Assembly (NCBI GenBank): GCA_944320235.1
Contig: CALUGQ010000033.1
Span: forward strand, 47,745-111,744
Source of the DNA: an uncultured Prevotella sp.
Lineage (GTDB): Bacteria > Bacteroidota > Bacteroidia > Bacteroidales > Bacteroidaceae
DNA length: 64,000 nucleotides
Reading direction: 5' to 3'
Shown here: piece by piece, positions 28,347 to 37,291 of the stretch
Layout: each line of letters starts with the position of its first letter
Numbering within the stretch: the stretch's first letter is position 1
The notes under the pieces: model-generated
The model's input: only the letters and a program-made list of their open reading frames with translations
Told to the model about the DNA's origin: nothing
Database searches by the model: none
Translations under genes and position numbers: made by a program

Positions 28347-28377
28347 TTTGTCATTAACAAAAAAAAAATTACTTTTG
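28347..28377 (+). promoter_or_regulatory. Promoter of the small winged-helix protein
   Basis: TTTG at 28347-28350, a 19-bp A-rich gap, then TACTTTTG at 28370-28377; full consensus. Confidence 0.72.
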
Positions 28378-28434
28378 CAGACAAAGTGAAGGATATAATT
28401 TTAAGTTCCATAAATTGCATTAATTCATTTTACT

Positions 28435-28722
28435 ATGGCAGAAAAGAAAACGACAAAGAAAACGGCCGCAGAGCCAAAGAAGACGACCGTTAAGAAAGCA
28501 TCTACCACAAAAAAAGTGGCAGTTGCACTTAATACAGAAAACGTAGGCTTCAAGGCTGGGGATGTTTACCAAGCACTTGCAGTGGCTGCATGCTCAATGT
28601 CAATAGAAGAGATATCCAAGGCTGCCAGCATTAGCATTGAAGAAACACTTTTGGGTATCGGTTGGCTTTTCAAGGAAGGCAAGATCGTATCTGTGGAAGA
28701 TAATAAGATCGCTTTGGCTTAA
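28435..28722 (+). CDS. Winged-helix protein with lysine-rich N-terminal tail
   Basis: 95 residues. Residues 1-30 are a Lys/Thr/Ala tail (KKTTKKTAAEPKKTTVKKA) like a histone-H1-type tail. Residues 35-95 fit a compact winged helix-turn-helix of the DUF2582 type (FKAGDVYQALAVAACSMSIEEISKAASISIEETLLGIGWLFKEGKIVSVED). It may bind nucleic acid; the basic tail supports this but no target is known. It has a strong consensus promoter directly upstream and stands as a single-gene unit. Confidence 0.72.
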   Translation: MAEKKTTKKTAAEPKKTTVKKASTTKKVAVALNTENVGFKAGDVYQALAVAACSMSIEEISKAASISIEETLLGIGWLFKEGKIVSVEDNKIALA

Positions 28723-28833
28723 CATTCAGATGAAAATATTGTTAGTGGTCGGTAAGCCTGGCAAAGGTTGCCGGCCCTTTCTTTTTATTTATCCGCATTG
28801 TCCCTATGTGCGGTTTGCAATGAAGCATTTCCA

Positions 28834-29190
28834 ATGATTGACTATGACAGGCAAATTTTAGAAATCCTTATGCTTGTTGGCGAGAAAGGTATAAGTGTAC
28901 GTATGCTCTCAATGCATGTGTATAATATGAATTGTAGTTTGTTTAATTTGCCTGACATTAACGAAATCCACCAATATGTTCAACAATATCTGTTGCGCAA
29001 TTCAAAGTTATCCAATTCTATTATTGAACGCACTGAACGTCGAGGGTTCTACAGATTGAATACAAGCCATTCAGAACAAGCCCGTCAACTTATGCTTAAC
29101 TTTGAGGGCAATGAAAATTGTAATATCAGTAATGAGCACGATTCTGAAATAATGCAAAACAAAGACATTTGCTTAGATTTGTTTTCTTGA
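28834..29190 (+). CDS. Small conserved-looking protein, possible winged helix
   Basis: 118 residues from ATG 28834 (the frame is open to 28768 but the extra 22 residues look like read-through of non-coding sequence). DYDRQILEILMLVGEKGISVRMLSMHVYNM...NEIHQYVQQYLLRNSKLSNSIIERTERRGFYRLN has a helix-turn-helix-then-strand pattern compatible with a winged helix; the last 40 residues are acidic and polar. It lies 111 bp after the DUF2582-type protein. I do not recognise the family by name. Confidence 0.6.
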   Translation: MIDYDRQILEILMLVGEKGISVRMLSMHVYNMNCSLFNLPDINEIHQYVQQYLLRNSKLSNSIIERTERRGFYRLNTSHSEQARQLMLNFEGNENCNISNEHDSEIMQNKDICLDLFS

Positions 29191-29298
29191 CAACATTGGG
29201 TCACGAAATGTTTTTTGCAATTTCCCAACCTTGCCCTGCATAGATGGGTAAAATTCGTGTGCGAATTATATTTTGTGGAATATATTTTGATTTGATGG

Positions 29299-29329
29299 TT
29301 GGCCATATACAATATAATTTGTATTTTTG
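29299..29329 (+). promoter_or_regulatory. Promoter of the epimerase-like gene
   Basis: TTG at 29299-29301, a 20-bp gap, then TATTTTTG at 29322-29329; 34 bp before the ATG chosen for the gene. Confidence 0.7.
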
Positions 29330-29363
29330 CACTAATAAACAATTTAGTAGAAAGAATGTTCAC

Positions 29364-30455
29364 ATGAAAAATATTTGTATTGTAGTTGGTGCACGTCCTA
29401 ATTTCATTAAAGTAGCACCGATAATCTGGGCCATAGACAAAGCAAAGAGTGCAGGGGAGAAAATTAGTTACATGTTGGTTTATACAGGGTCCTGTGATGA
29501 TGCCACTCTTGAGCCTTCATTGTTTGATGATTTGCAGATAAATAAGCCAGATGTATATTTGGGGGTGAATTGCAGCAGCTTGAATGAATTGACGGGAATG
29601 GTGATGGCTGAATTTGAACGTTATTTGTCTTCCCATCAGACCGATGTAGTCATTGTTGTTGATGATTTGGCGTCGACAATGGCAGTTGCAATAGTTACAA
29701 AGAAGTGCGGAATATGCTTAGCACATTTGGTTGCTGGAACTCGTTCTTTCGATATTAAAATGCCCAAAGAAATTAATCGCCTTGTCATCGATGGACTTAG
29801 TGATTATCTTTTTACGGCTGGAGCTGGTTCTAACAGTATTGTAACCCGTGAAGGAGCGTCGCTTTCTCAGATATACATGGTTGGTAATGTGTTGATTGAT
29901 ACGCTGCGGTTCAATCATTCCAGATTAAGGCGCCCGCAATTTTTTGATAAATTGATGCTTAACGACAAAGGTTACCTCGTGCTTACGTTGAATCGCAAGT
30001 GTTTGTTTTCAAATGAAGAGAAATTAAAATGCCTGATACTTTCTATAATAGAAGCATCAGGAATGTGTCCAGTAATTGCTCCTTTGCGCGAAAAAGCGGC
30101 AAGTGTTGTCGCGTCACTGGGAATAGATAATTCAAAATTTGTTGTACTCCCGTCAATGCCATATCTCGAATTTGGATATCTTTCTGCCAACGCACGTGGG
30201 GTCATTACTGATTCTGGGAATGTCGCTGAAGAAGCAACATTTAACAATGTACCATGTATAACACTTAATAGTTATACAGAGCATATTGAGACAGTAACTC
30301 AAGGTACAAATGTTCTTGTAGGGGAAAATCCTGACCTGCTGAAGGATGTTGTTGCAGACATGGTAGCCGGCCGATGGAAAAAAGGAACTTTGCCGGATAG
30401 ATGGGATGGCAGGACAGCAGAACGCATTGTCCGGATATTGATAGAAAAGAATTGA
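29364..30455 (+). CDS. Degenerate UDP-GlcNAc 2-epimerase (WecB-like) protein
   Basis: 363 residues from ATG 29364, just downstream of a consensus promoter; the frame is open to 29244 but that part precedes the promoter. The fold is that of UDP-N-acetylglucosamine 2-epimerase: N-terminal VVGARPNFIKVAPI, middle VGNVLIDTLR, late ITDSGNVAEEATFNNVPCITL and TEHIETVTQGTNVLVGE. Several catalytic positions are changed, however: the TGQHYD motif reads TGSCDD, the GDT motif reads DDL, HVEAGLRS reads HLVAGTRS (Glu lost) and THR reads LNR. It therefore may bind a nucleotide sugar without epimerising it. An intrinsic terminator follows. Confidence 0.75.
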   Translation: MKNICIVVGARPNFIKVAPIIWAIDKAKSAGEKISYMLVYTGSCDDATLEPSLFDDLQINKPDVYLGVNCSSLNELTGMVMAEFERYLSSHQTDVVIVVDDLASTMAVAIVTKKCGICLAHLVAGTRSFDIKMPKEINRLVIDGLSDYLFTAGAGSNSIVTREGASLSQIYMVGNVLIDTLRFNHSRLRRPQFFDKLMLNDKGYLVLTLNRKCLFSNEEKLKCLILSIIEASGMCPVIAPLREKAASVVASLGIDNSKFVVLPSMPYLEFGYLSANARGVITDSGNVAEEATFNNVPCITLNSYTEHIETVTQGTNVLVGENPDLLKDVVADMVAGRWKKGTLPDRWDGRTAERIVRILIEKN

Positions 30456-30506
30456 ATACAACTATTGTGCTTATTTGAAATCAGAGTACAATGAAAGGCT
30501 AAATAT

Positions 30507-30550
30507 AGGGGCGCATTATTCTCAAAAACAGAGTTTAATGCGCCCCTTTT
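30507..30550 (+). terminator. Intrinsic terminator after the epimerase-like gene
   Basis: AGGGGCGCATTA (30507-30518) pairs with TAATGCGCCCCT (30536-30547), followed by TTTT. Confidence 0.88.
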
Positions 30551-30675
30551 AGGTGTGATGATTCCAATCAGTCACTTTTTTGAGACGATATTTTAATTTG
30601 CAACTATATGTCTTGTTGTACATAGAAATATAATTGACGTTTCCTTATTTAGTCGTTCCTTAAAAAGTATATGAC

Positions 30676-32273
30676 AGCGAGACATTTTTCAATAGAGTAT
30701 ATCGCTGAATTTTTCGACAAGTGCCCAAGAAGTCTCATGGCTCTTTTTAAGTTGTATGCCGCCGCAGCCAGAAGGGCATTCACGGCATCCCGAACACACA
30801 TTTATAGAAGTTGCGTCCTAAACGGAAGTCTGATTTCAAATGTGCGATAGTAGATTTGAATTCTGCACACTTGCAGAAGAGTCTGTGTTTCTTTCTTCGT
30901 GCGTGGTAGCTGCCTCTTTTATTGGGAGTATCCGGTATCAGTACTTGCGTTCCGTTGACTTCTTTCTTTCCCCGGTATCCACTGTCTCCCGCCAGTCTCC
31001 TGATCTTTTCCGGTAATGCGTTCCACCTGCAAAAGTGACTCTTCAATGGTATGCCCGTCATATTCGTTCCGGAAGGATCTGGTACCCAGGATTATTCTGG
31101 TAATTGAGCGGATGATTGGGACCTTGTTGCCGAACTCGTACTTCTTATGTTCCTTGCCCTTGCTGATGCACTGTACCTCTGGCTCATGCAGGGGATTGAT
31201 TTTCCTCCGGGAACAGCGTTTCTGTGAAAGCACCCATTCAAAGAGGTTGAGTAGTGAGTCGTAGTCATGGTTCACCGCCAGGTTGCGTTTCAATTATTCA
31301 ATTCATGAATATCCGCAAACAGCCCATACACCCTATGCTCCCTATTGGCACGCGCCGCAACCTGTACTTTCATGTCAAAGCCACCCACAAGGGCCATTCT
31401 CGCCAACCGCCAGACTTTCAGCGAGTTGCAAAACGTTATGTTTTGCATTCTCAAACAGGCCGCATTGGCGGCTGAAACAGACAATATCGCAGCGCGAAAC
31501 GGGCGGCTTTGCTCTGCGATATACGCATACGGGGGCCGGGGGAGCGGCGGCCTGACTTTAGCTGCGCATTGGCAATGCATGGGCAGATTGCGAATATTCA
31601 TTTTCAATTCTCTGACAAGCTTTTCCGCAATGGTGCGCAGCCGCCTGTCTGCTTTCAAGGCCTTGCCCCTGTTTTTCGGATGCGTTGCGGAAGCTTGATC
31701 CCGGTAAATCCTCTTGAGGACGAAAGTGTAGCTCTGGCGCAAGGGAATACCCTGAGTCTTCACGATGGACAACACCTTGCGGACAATCTTTTTATGCAAC
31801 TTCGCGTCCGTGGGGTAAGTCACGTTCTTTTCCTGCACGGTGGAGTCGATGAAGGCTGTCCCGTGATGGTCATGGTCATCGCCTTCCTGGTTGACACGGA
31901 TGCTTTCCGACAAAATCAGTTCCACGCCCTTCTAGCCGATACGCTTGCGGAAATGCACAAGCTCGCATTGCATGGAAAGGAAGGCGTGAACTCAAGCATC
32001 CCGCAAAAATACTGGTAATAAGCGTTCTCGCTCCATTGCTCCACCACCGATTCATCGGACAGGTTGCACACGTGCTTAAGGAACTGAAGTCCGCACATCA
32101 AACGGATCGGCTTTGCCGGACGCCCGTTTTGTCCGCACTGTATAATGGCGAGAAGGAGGTCTCGAAACGCTGCCAGTCAATCTTGTCGGCGAGCAGACAC
32201 AAAGGATGTTTGGGGGCAGTTGGTCTGCCAACGAACTGAATAAAGAGAGCTGGGAACAGGTCTTTTTTATCAT
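30676..32273 (-). pseudogene. Transposase of the IS5-type element, broken
   Basis: Read on the minus strand in several frames, the pieces line up as one DDE transposase: ADKIDWQRFETSFSPLYS near the N-terminus, then KPIRLMCGLQFLKHVCNLSDESVVEQWSENAYYQYF in pieces, DHHGTAFIDSTVQEKNVTYPTDAKLHKKI (first catalytic Asp), LHEPEVQCISKGKEHKKYEFGNKV (second), and LAGDSGYRGKKEVNGTQVLIPDTP with the terminal HLKSDFRLGRNFYK region. At least four frameshifts separate them, and MITE-like copy C sits between VRELK and RNLAVNHDYDSLL. No functional transposase can be made. Confidence 0.88.
31296..31601 (-). repeat. MITE-like element, copy C, inserted in the IS
   Basis: 306 bp in the opposite orientation to copies A and B. 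On the + strand it begins ATTCAATTCATGAATATCCGC-like and ends GCGAATATTCAT. TTTCAATT is present immediately before (31288-31295) and immediately after (31602-31609). Removing the element and one TTTCAATT restores the transposase reading VREL-K-RNL, so these 8 bases are a true target-site duplication. This copy proves that the family moved as a unit and did so after the IS had arrived. Confidence 0.85.
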
Positions 32274-32394
32274 ATAATCTGCAAGTTTTCAACCGTAATG
32301 GTACAAAAACTTGCAGATATCTCAAAGCAAATCGTACAATAATCTGTTGACTATTAAGTAGCAACGCATCTTTTAAGGAACGACTATTTAATAA

Positions 32395-33438
32395 TCATGA
32401 AATCTGATACTGGCGCAAAGCAGCCAAGAGCTCATTGTTTTCCGACTTGGTTCCTATTGATATACGTAAACAATTTGAACACATCGTTACACGGTTTCTG
32501 TTTCTGACTATCACTCCTTTTTTGACAAGATAGTCATAGATGTCTTGTGCATTATCCATTTCTGCCAATACGAAATTGGCATTTGTAGGGTAAGTTTTCT
32601 TACAGATAGGCAGAATGTTTATTGCGTCTATAACCCTGGTTCGTTCTAAAAGTATAGTTTTTATCCATTTATCTACTTGGAATGGGTCTTTCAATAATTC
32701 ACAAGCCTGCTTTTGGGTCAAGCTGCTTATATTGTATGGATATTTTACCTTGTTGAACAATTTGATGATTTCTTTTGATGCGAAAGCCATTCCCAGACGG
32801 ATTCCTGCACTTCCCCAGGCTTTGCTCATTGTGTTTAGAACAATCATATTGGGGTAATTGGCTAATTCAAGTCGGAAAGGTTTTTCATGCGAAAAGTCAC
32901 TGTATGCTTCATCAATGACCACAAGGCCATGGAATTTCATGAGTATCATTTCGATTTCATGCCTGTCAAGGTTGTTGCCAGTTGGATTGTTAGGGCTACA
33001 TAGCCATATCAGTTTTGTATTATTGTCGCATGCAGTTAGTATTTTTTCAGCATCAAGTTCGAAGTTGCTGCCTAATAATACAGGACGATATTCTATGTCA
33101 TTGATATCAGCACACACCTTATACATACCATACGTTGGTTCAATGGCAACAGCGTTGTCTATGCCAGGACGGGCAAAGCACCTATAAGCCAAATCAATGG
33201 CTTCATCGCTGCCATTACCCAGAAAAATGCAATCAGATGGAATGCCTTTAATTTTGGCTATCATAGCTTTGAGTTCCGTCTGTAGGGGGTCAGGATAGCG
33301 ATTGAAAGGACTGTTATAAGGATTCTCATTAGCATCAAGGAACACGTGTGCCGTCTGTCCGGAATATTCATCCCTGGCACTGCTATATGGTGCCAACTTC
33401 AATATATTAGGACGAACCAGGTCTTTAAGCTCTTTCAT
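32395..33438 (-). CDS. hisC: Histidinol-phosphate aminotransferase
   Basis: 347 residues of a fold-type I PLP enzyme that transaminates imidazole-acetol phosphate to histidinol phosphate. Typical segments: [58 protein letters not shown], the PLP-lysine segment [15 protein letters not shown], and a C-terminal [20 protein letters not shown]. It is the third gene of hisG-hisD-hisC on the minus strand, 40 bp after hisD. hisB would normally follow; instead the IS begins 9 bp beyond the stop. Confidence 0.94.
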   Translation of the reverse strand: MKELKDLVRPNILKLAPYSSARDEYSGQTAHVFLDANENPYNSPFNRYPDPLQTELKAMIAKIKGIPSDCIFLGNGSDEAIDLAYRCFARPGIDNAVAIEPTYGMYKVCADINDIEYRPVLLGSNFELDAEKILTACDNNTKLIWLCSPNNPTGNNLDRHEIEMILMKFHGLVVIDEAYSDFSHEKPFRLELANYPNMIVLNTMSKAWGSAGIRLGMAFASKEIIKLFNKVKYPYNISSLTQKQACELLKDPFQVDKWIKTILLERTRVIDAINILPICKKTYPTNANFVLAEMDNAQDIYDYLVKKGVIVRNRNRVTMCSNCLRISIGTKSENNELLAALRQYQIS

Positions 33439-33478
33439 AATGTTCTGGTATAACTAAGACGCAGTTGATTTGTAGTGT

Positions 33479-34777
33479 TTAGTTGGATGGAGTTTCCTTT
33501 ATACTTTGCAGGCGTAGTGACATTGCCATTTTGTGAGCATGAAGGAACTCAGCTGCTGCCATGACTTCCACGGCATTGCCAATGTTCTTGACTCCTTCTG
33601 CAGTTAATTGCTGGAATGTTATCTTGCGTTGGAAGCTGTCAAGGTTTACCCCACTATATGCTGTTGCATACCCTTTGGTTGGTAGCGTATGGTTGGTACC
33701 ACTTGCATAGTCACCCGCACTTTCGCAAGCATACTTTCCTATAAAGACGCTGCCAGCATTGATTATTTTTTCTGCTATTTCTTCACTGTCTTTTGCTTGT
33801 ATGAGCAAGTGTTCCGGGGCATAGAGATTTGAAAAGTCAACTGCTTCGTCAATGTCATTCACCAAAATGAGTTTGCTGTTGTCAAGGGCTTTTTGTGTGA
33901 TTTCTTTGCGGGGGAGGGAGGACAATTGTCGGGTTACCTCATTTTTGACATTGTCCAAGACGGCTTTGCTTGGTGTGAGTAGCAATACTTGCGAATCGAT
34001 TCCATGTTCTGCTTGTGATAATAGGTCGGCCGCGACAAAAGTGCAATTTGCACTTTCATCAGCAATGACACACACCTCTGACGGACCGGCTGGCATATCA
34101 ATTGCCACTCCGTCAAGTGATACTTGTTGCTTTGCTTCCATTACATACTGGTTGCCAGGGCCGAAAATTTTATACACATTAGGGATTGTCTCTGTACCAT
34201 AAGCCATTGCTCCAATGGCTTGTACGCCACCGACTTTATATATTTCGTTTACTCCTGCTATTCGTGCGGCAGCAATGATTGCAGGGTTTATTTTCCCGTC
34301 TTTTCCTGGCGGTGTACATAGTACTATCCTTTTGCAACCTGCAATCATAGCTGGGGTTGCCAGCATTAGCACCGTGCTGAAGAGCGGAGCAGTGCCCCCT
34401 GGTATATATAGTCCAACTTTCTGGATGGGTACTGTTTTTTGCCAACAGGTCACACCCGGTTGGGTTGTTATGCGACTGGTGTGGAAAGTCTGTGCTTTAT
34501 GGAAAGTCATTATGTTGTCATGCGCAAGCATAATGGCTCTCATGAGTTCTTCGCTGACAATGTGCAGTGCTTCTTCTTTTTCTTGTGGGGAAACTTCAAA
34601 GGACTTTAATGCAACATGGTCAAACGCTTCGCCATATTTCCTAAGTGCAGTATCGCCGTTGTGCCTCACGTCATCAAGTATGGCTGATACTGTGGCGCGC
34701 AATTTTCCTGTCTCTATGTGTGGGCGTTCTGCCAATGCCTTCCATTGGCTTTTTGCTGGATATTCAATGGTTATCAT
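33479..34777 (-). CDS. hisD: Histidinol dehydrogenase
   Basis: 432 residues. It oxidises histidinol to histidine in two NAD+-dependent steps with zinc. Family segments include VGLYIPGGTAPLFSTVLMLATPAMIAGC, KVGGVQAIGAMAYGTETIPNVYKIFGPGNQYV, DMPAGPSEVCVIADESAN, DLLSQAEHGIDSQ (zinc ligands in AEHG.DSQ), LYAPEHLLIQ and ASGTNHTLPTKGYA. It lies 9 bp after hisG and 40 bp before hisC. Confidence 0.96.
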   Translation of the reverse strand: MITIEYPAKSQWKALAERPHIETGKLRATVSAILDDVRHNGDTALRKYGEAFDHVALKSFEVSPQEKEEALHIVSEELMRAIMLAHDNIMTFHKAQTFHTSRITTQPGVTCWQKTVPIQKVGLYIPGGTAPLFSTVLMLATPAMIAGCKRIVLCTPPGKDGKINPAIIAAARIAGVNEIYKVGGVQAIGAMAYGTETIPNVYKIFGPGNQYVMEAKQQVSLDGVAIDMPAGPSEVCVIADESANCTFVAADLLSQAEHGIDSQVLLLTPSKAVLDNVKNEVTRQLSSLPRKEITQKALDNSKLILVNDIDEAVDFSNLYAPEHLLIQAKDSEEIAEKIINAGSVFIGKYACESAGDYASGTNHTLPTKGYATAYSGVNLDSFQRKITFQQLTAEGVKNIGNAVEVMAAAEFLHAHKMAMSLRLQSIKETPSN

Positions 34778-34786
34778 GGCTTTGTC

Positions 34787-35641
34787 CTATAATATCATTT
34801 TTTCTATCGGTGTCACTAAAATTCCTTGCGCTCCTATCTCTTTTAACTTGCCAATGATTTCCCAAAAGCATTTTTGGTTGAGTACAGTATGCACAGAGCA
34901 CCAGTCTTTGTCTGCCAATGGAATTACGGTCGGGCTTTTCAACCCAGGCAGTACGCTGATAATTTCGTTTAGTTTGGCCTTGGGTACATTCATGCGGATG
35001 TATTTTTTGTCTTCTGCATTACGCACAGCTTCGAACCTAAAAAGCATATCGTTGAGCACAGCTTCTTTTTCACCGTCAATGTTTTTGTTTGCTATCAAGA
35101 CAGCTTCGCTTTGCATTGCAACTTCCACTTCATGAAGGTTGTTGCTGACTAATGTGTAGCCACTGCTAACGATGTCGAAAATTGCATCTGCAATTCCGAT
35201 GCTTGTTGCTATCTCAACACTTCCGGTGATGATGTGTATGTCGGCCGAGATACCTTTTTCAGACAGATATTTTCGAAGTATGTTCGGGTATGATGTGGCA
35301 ATTTTCTTACCGTTAAACCAATTTAAACCATGGTATTCAGTGTCTTTGGGTATGGCTAATGACAATCTACACTTACTGACCCCGAGTCTGCATATTATTT
35401 TTGCATCTTCATCGTGTTCCATGAATTCGTTTTCCCCCACGATTCCAATGTCCGCGAAGCCGCTTGCTACACTTTGAGGGATGTCGTCATCTCTCAAATA
35501 TAAGACTTCAAGTGGAAAGTTTGTCGCTTGGGTCAGCAACGTGCGTTTGCTTGAGCTTATTTTTATGTCTGCTTCGGCCAGAAGATTCATTGTGTCTTCA
35601 AATAGGCGGCCTTTTGATTGTACTGCAATACGTAACATCAT
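34787..35641 (-). CDS. hisG: ATP phosphoribosyltransferase, long form
   Basis: 284 residues, the long form that carries its own C-terminal regulatory domain (about 205-284, NVPKAKLNEIISVLPGLKSPTVIPL) and needs no HisZ. It catalyses the committed first step of histidine synthesis and is feedback-inhibited by histidine through that domain. N-terminal motifs MLRIAVQSKGRLFEDTMNLL and FADIGIVGENEFMEH, then SVEIATSIGIADAIFDIVSSGYTL. First gene of hisGDC, with a consensus minus-strand promoter at 35665-35695; no leader-peptide attenuator is visible. Confidence 0.95.
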   Translation of the reverse strand: MMLRIAVQSKGRLFEDTMNLLAEADIKISSSKRTLLTQATNFPLEVLYLRDDDIPQSVASGFADIGIVGENEFMEHDEDAKIICRLGVSKCRLSLAIPKDTEYHGLNWFNGKKIATSYPNILRKYLSEKGISADIHIITGSVEIATSIGIADAIFDIVSSGYTLVSNNLHEVEVAMQSEAVLIANKNIDGEKEAVLNDMLFRFEAVRNAEDKKYIRMNVPKAKLNEIISVLPGLKSPTVIPLADKDWCSVHTVLNQKCFWEIIGKLKEIGAQGILVTPIEKMIL

Positions 35642-35664
35642 TCCAAGTTTATATTAAAACGTGG

Positions 35665-35695
35665 CAAATTTACATAAAAAAATGCTATTGTGCAA
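35665..35695 (-). promoter_or_regulatory. hisGDC promoter
   Basis: On the minus strand TTG (35693-35695), a 20-bp gap, then TAAATTTG (35665-35672), 23 bp before the hisG ATG. A + strand TAACTTTG (35705-35712) facing the other way may serve the transglycosylase gene. Confidence 0.7.
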
Positions 35696-35783
35696 GATTT
35701 TGTGTAACTTTGCATTCAATTTGTAAATCATTTGATGGCTAAGGAATGTTCATTGCATAATATTATATCATCTTTGTGCTAAA

Positions 35784-37007
35784 ATGAAATCTTTGATGTT
35801 TTTTATGCTAGGCATGCTCGCTTTGTTCTCTGCTTGTGCGGGCAATGGCCACGAAAAAGAGTTGATTGTTGCACCTTGGGGAGTTGTCAACGACACGACA
35901 GACGGTGGTGCATCGTTTGACTTGGAACAAATCATTGCAAACGGCGAAATAATAATGCTTACACTTAGTGGCCCAGAATCGTATTATGATTATAAGGGGA
36001 GGCATCTTGGCTTGCACTATCTGCTTTGCCAGAAGTTTGCCGATAAGATTGGTGTTAGTCTGCGCATCGATTTATGCCGTGACACAGCAGAAATGATTCG
36101 CAAACTAATTGATGGTGAGGGAGATGTCGTGGCCTATTGGCTGTCGCCCGATGTGCTTCACCTGCCGATAGACTCTGTAGAAAGATTGGCTTTTTGTGGC
36201 CCCACGAAAAGTAAAGAAAGGTTGGGCTGGGCTGTTGAAAAAGGGCATGATGCATTGGTGAAGGCTCTTGATAAATGGTTCAGACCGCAGATGCTCGCAG
36301 AGGCAAAAAATGAAGAGGGCTTTTTGTTGAGTTCGCATAGTGTTAAGCGCCATGTCTATGCTCCAATGCAAGACAGGCACAAAGGTATCATATCTCAATT
36401 TGATGGCCTCTTTACGAAATATGGGCAGAAAATACGCTGGGACTGGAGATTGCTGGCAGCCCAGTGTTATCAGGAGTCAACGTTCGACCCATACGCAAAG
36501 TCATGGGCAGGTGCTTGTGGCTTGATGCAAATTATGCCTTCTACTGCCTCACACCTTGGTTTGCCAATGTCTGAGATATTTATCCCCGAGGCAAACATTG
36601 AGGCTGCAACAAGGTATTTGGTCGAGCTGGAGCGCAAGTTTGGTGACATTCCAGATCGCTCTGAGCGCATTAATTTTGTATTGGCTAGTTATAATGGTGG
36701 CTATCACCACATAAGGGATGCTATGCGCCTTGCTGCAAAGAATGGGAAAAACGAAAAGTCATGGAAAGACGTTTCACAATATGTATTGTTGCTTGCCGAG
36801 CCACAATATTACAGGGATCCGGTGGTGAAATATGGATATATGAGGGGAAATGAAACTGTGGGCTATGTCTCAGGAATACGAAAGAGGTGGCAACTTTATC
36901 GTGGTGCTGGTATTCAAAGTGGTAACTTTTTACCCAATGCACCGAGGAAAGCTAAGCATCAAAAGGGCAAATACCGGCTTGTTGATGACAAAAATGTAGG
37001 CAAGTAA
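35784..37007 (+). CDS. MltF-like lytic transglycosylase lipoprotein
   Basis: 407 residues. Lipobox ALFSAC. The N-terminal half (about 30-190) resembles an extracellular solute-binding domain (LIVAPWGVVNDTTDGG..., LRIDLCRDTAEMIRKLIDGEGDVVAYWL). The second half is an SLT-type transglycosylase domain: WDWRLLAAQCYQESTFDPYAKSWAGACGLMQIMPSTA with the catalytic Glu in CYQES, and later LASYNGGYHHIRDA. This order is that of MltF, which cleaves peptidoglycan to 1,6-anhydro-muropeptides at the outer-membrane inner face. It is divergent from hisG and followed by a hairpin at 37059-37087. Confidence 0.9.
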   Translation: MKSLMFFMLGMLALFSACAGNGHEKELIVAPWGVVNDTTDGGASFDLEQIIANGEIIMLTLSGPESYYDYKGRHLGLHYLLCQKFADKIGVSLRIDLCRDTAEMIRKLIDGEGDVVAYWLSPDVLHLPIDSVERLAFCGPTKSKERLGWAVEKGHDALVKALDKWFRPQMLAEAKNEEGFLLSSHSVKRHVYAPMQDRHKGIISQFDGLFTKYGQKIRWDWRLLAAQCYQESTFDPYAKSWAGACGLMQIMPSTASHLGLPMSEIFIPEANIEAATRYLVELERKFGDIPDRSERINFVLASYNGGYHHIRDAMRLAAKNGKNEKSWKDVSQYVLLLAEPQYYRDPVVKYGYMRGNETVGYVSGIRKRWQLYRGAGIQSGNFLPNAPRKAKHQKGKYRLVDDKNVGK

Positions 37008-37058
37008 AGGATAAAAATTGTTGACAAGGTTATAACCGTTACTTTTATGACTTAAATA

Positions 37059-37087
37059 CAGCCCGTTTCATACAAAGAAACGGGCTG
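37059..37087 (+). terminator. Hairpin after the transglycosylase gene
   Basis: CAGCCCGTTTC (37059-37069) pairs perfectly with GAAACGGGCTG (37077-37087) across seven bases. The T-run after it is short, so termination is probable but not certain. Confidence 0.55.
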
Positions 37088-37249
37088 GTTTAGCATATAA
37101 AAAAGGGCATTTCGCCATTGAAGTTGTACACAGTGTGTTTATCGCAGTGGCTGTGCGTGTTAAGGGTAGGCGTGGAATCGAGAAAGTGTTTTTACATTAT
37201 TGTTGGCATGAAATAACGTTTTAAATTCATTTGATTTATCTAAAATGAG

Positions 37250-37257
37250 TAAATTTG
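37250..37257 (+). promoter_or_regulatory. -7 element ahead of the ATP-grasp-like gene
   Basis: TAAATTTG at 37250-37257, 35 bp before the ATG; a TTTG at 37230-37233 is only 16 bp away, closer than usual. Confidence 0.45.
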
Positions 37258-37291
37258 CAGCAGATGGGAATATTAAAATATAAAGGACGGA

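Larger units (their letters stand above)
30651..32385 (-). mobile_element. Decayed IS5-type insertion sequence
   Basis: The element is bounded by 15-bp perfect inverted repeats (AGTCGTTCCTTAAAA at 30651-30665 and its complement at 32371-32385) and by a 4-bp direct repeat ATTT on both sides (30647-30650 and 32386-32389), the duplication expected of IS5-type elements. It is 1735 bp; subtracting the 306-bp MITE-like copy C and one 8-bp duplication gives about 1.42 kb, a normal IS5 length. The ends and the target duplication are intact, but the transposase is broken by several frameshifts and by copy C. The right end stops 9 bp from the hisC stop codon. Confidence 0.88.

Noticed and set aside
28768-28833. 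Upstream extension of the small winged-helix-like protein
   Set aside because: The extra 22 codons cover a T-rich hairpin-like stretch after the preceding gene, so ATG 28834 is preferred.
31283-31698. Several frames of 70-117 codons inside copy C and the IS
   Set aside because: They cross the junctions between the repeat and the broken transposase, and their phases are not shared with other copies.
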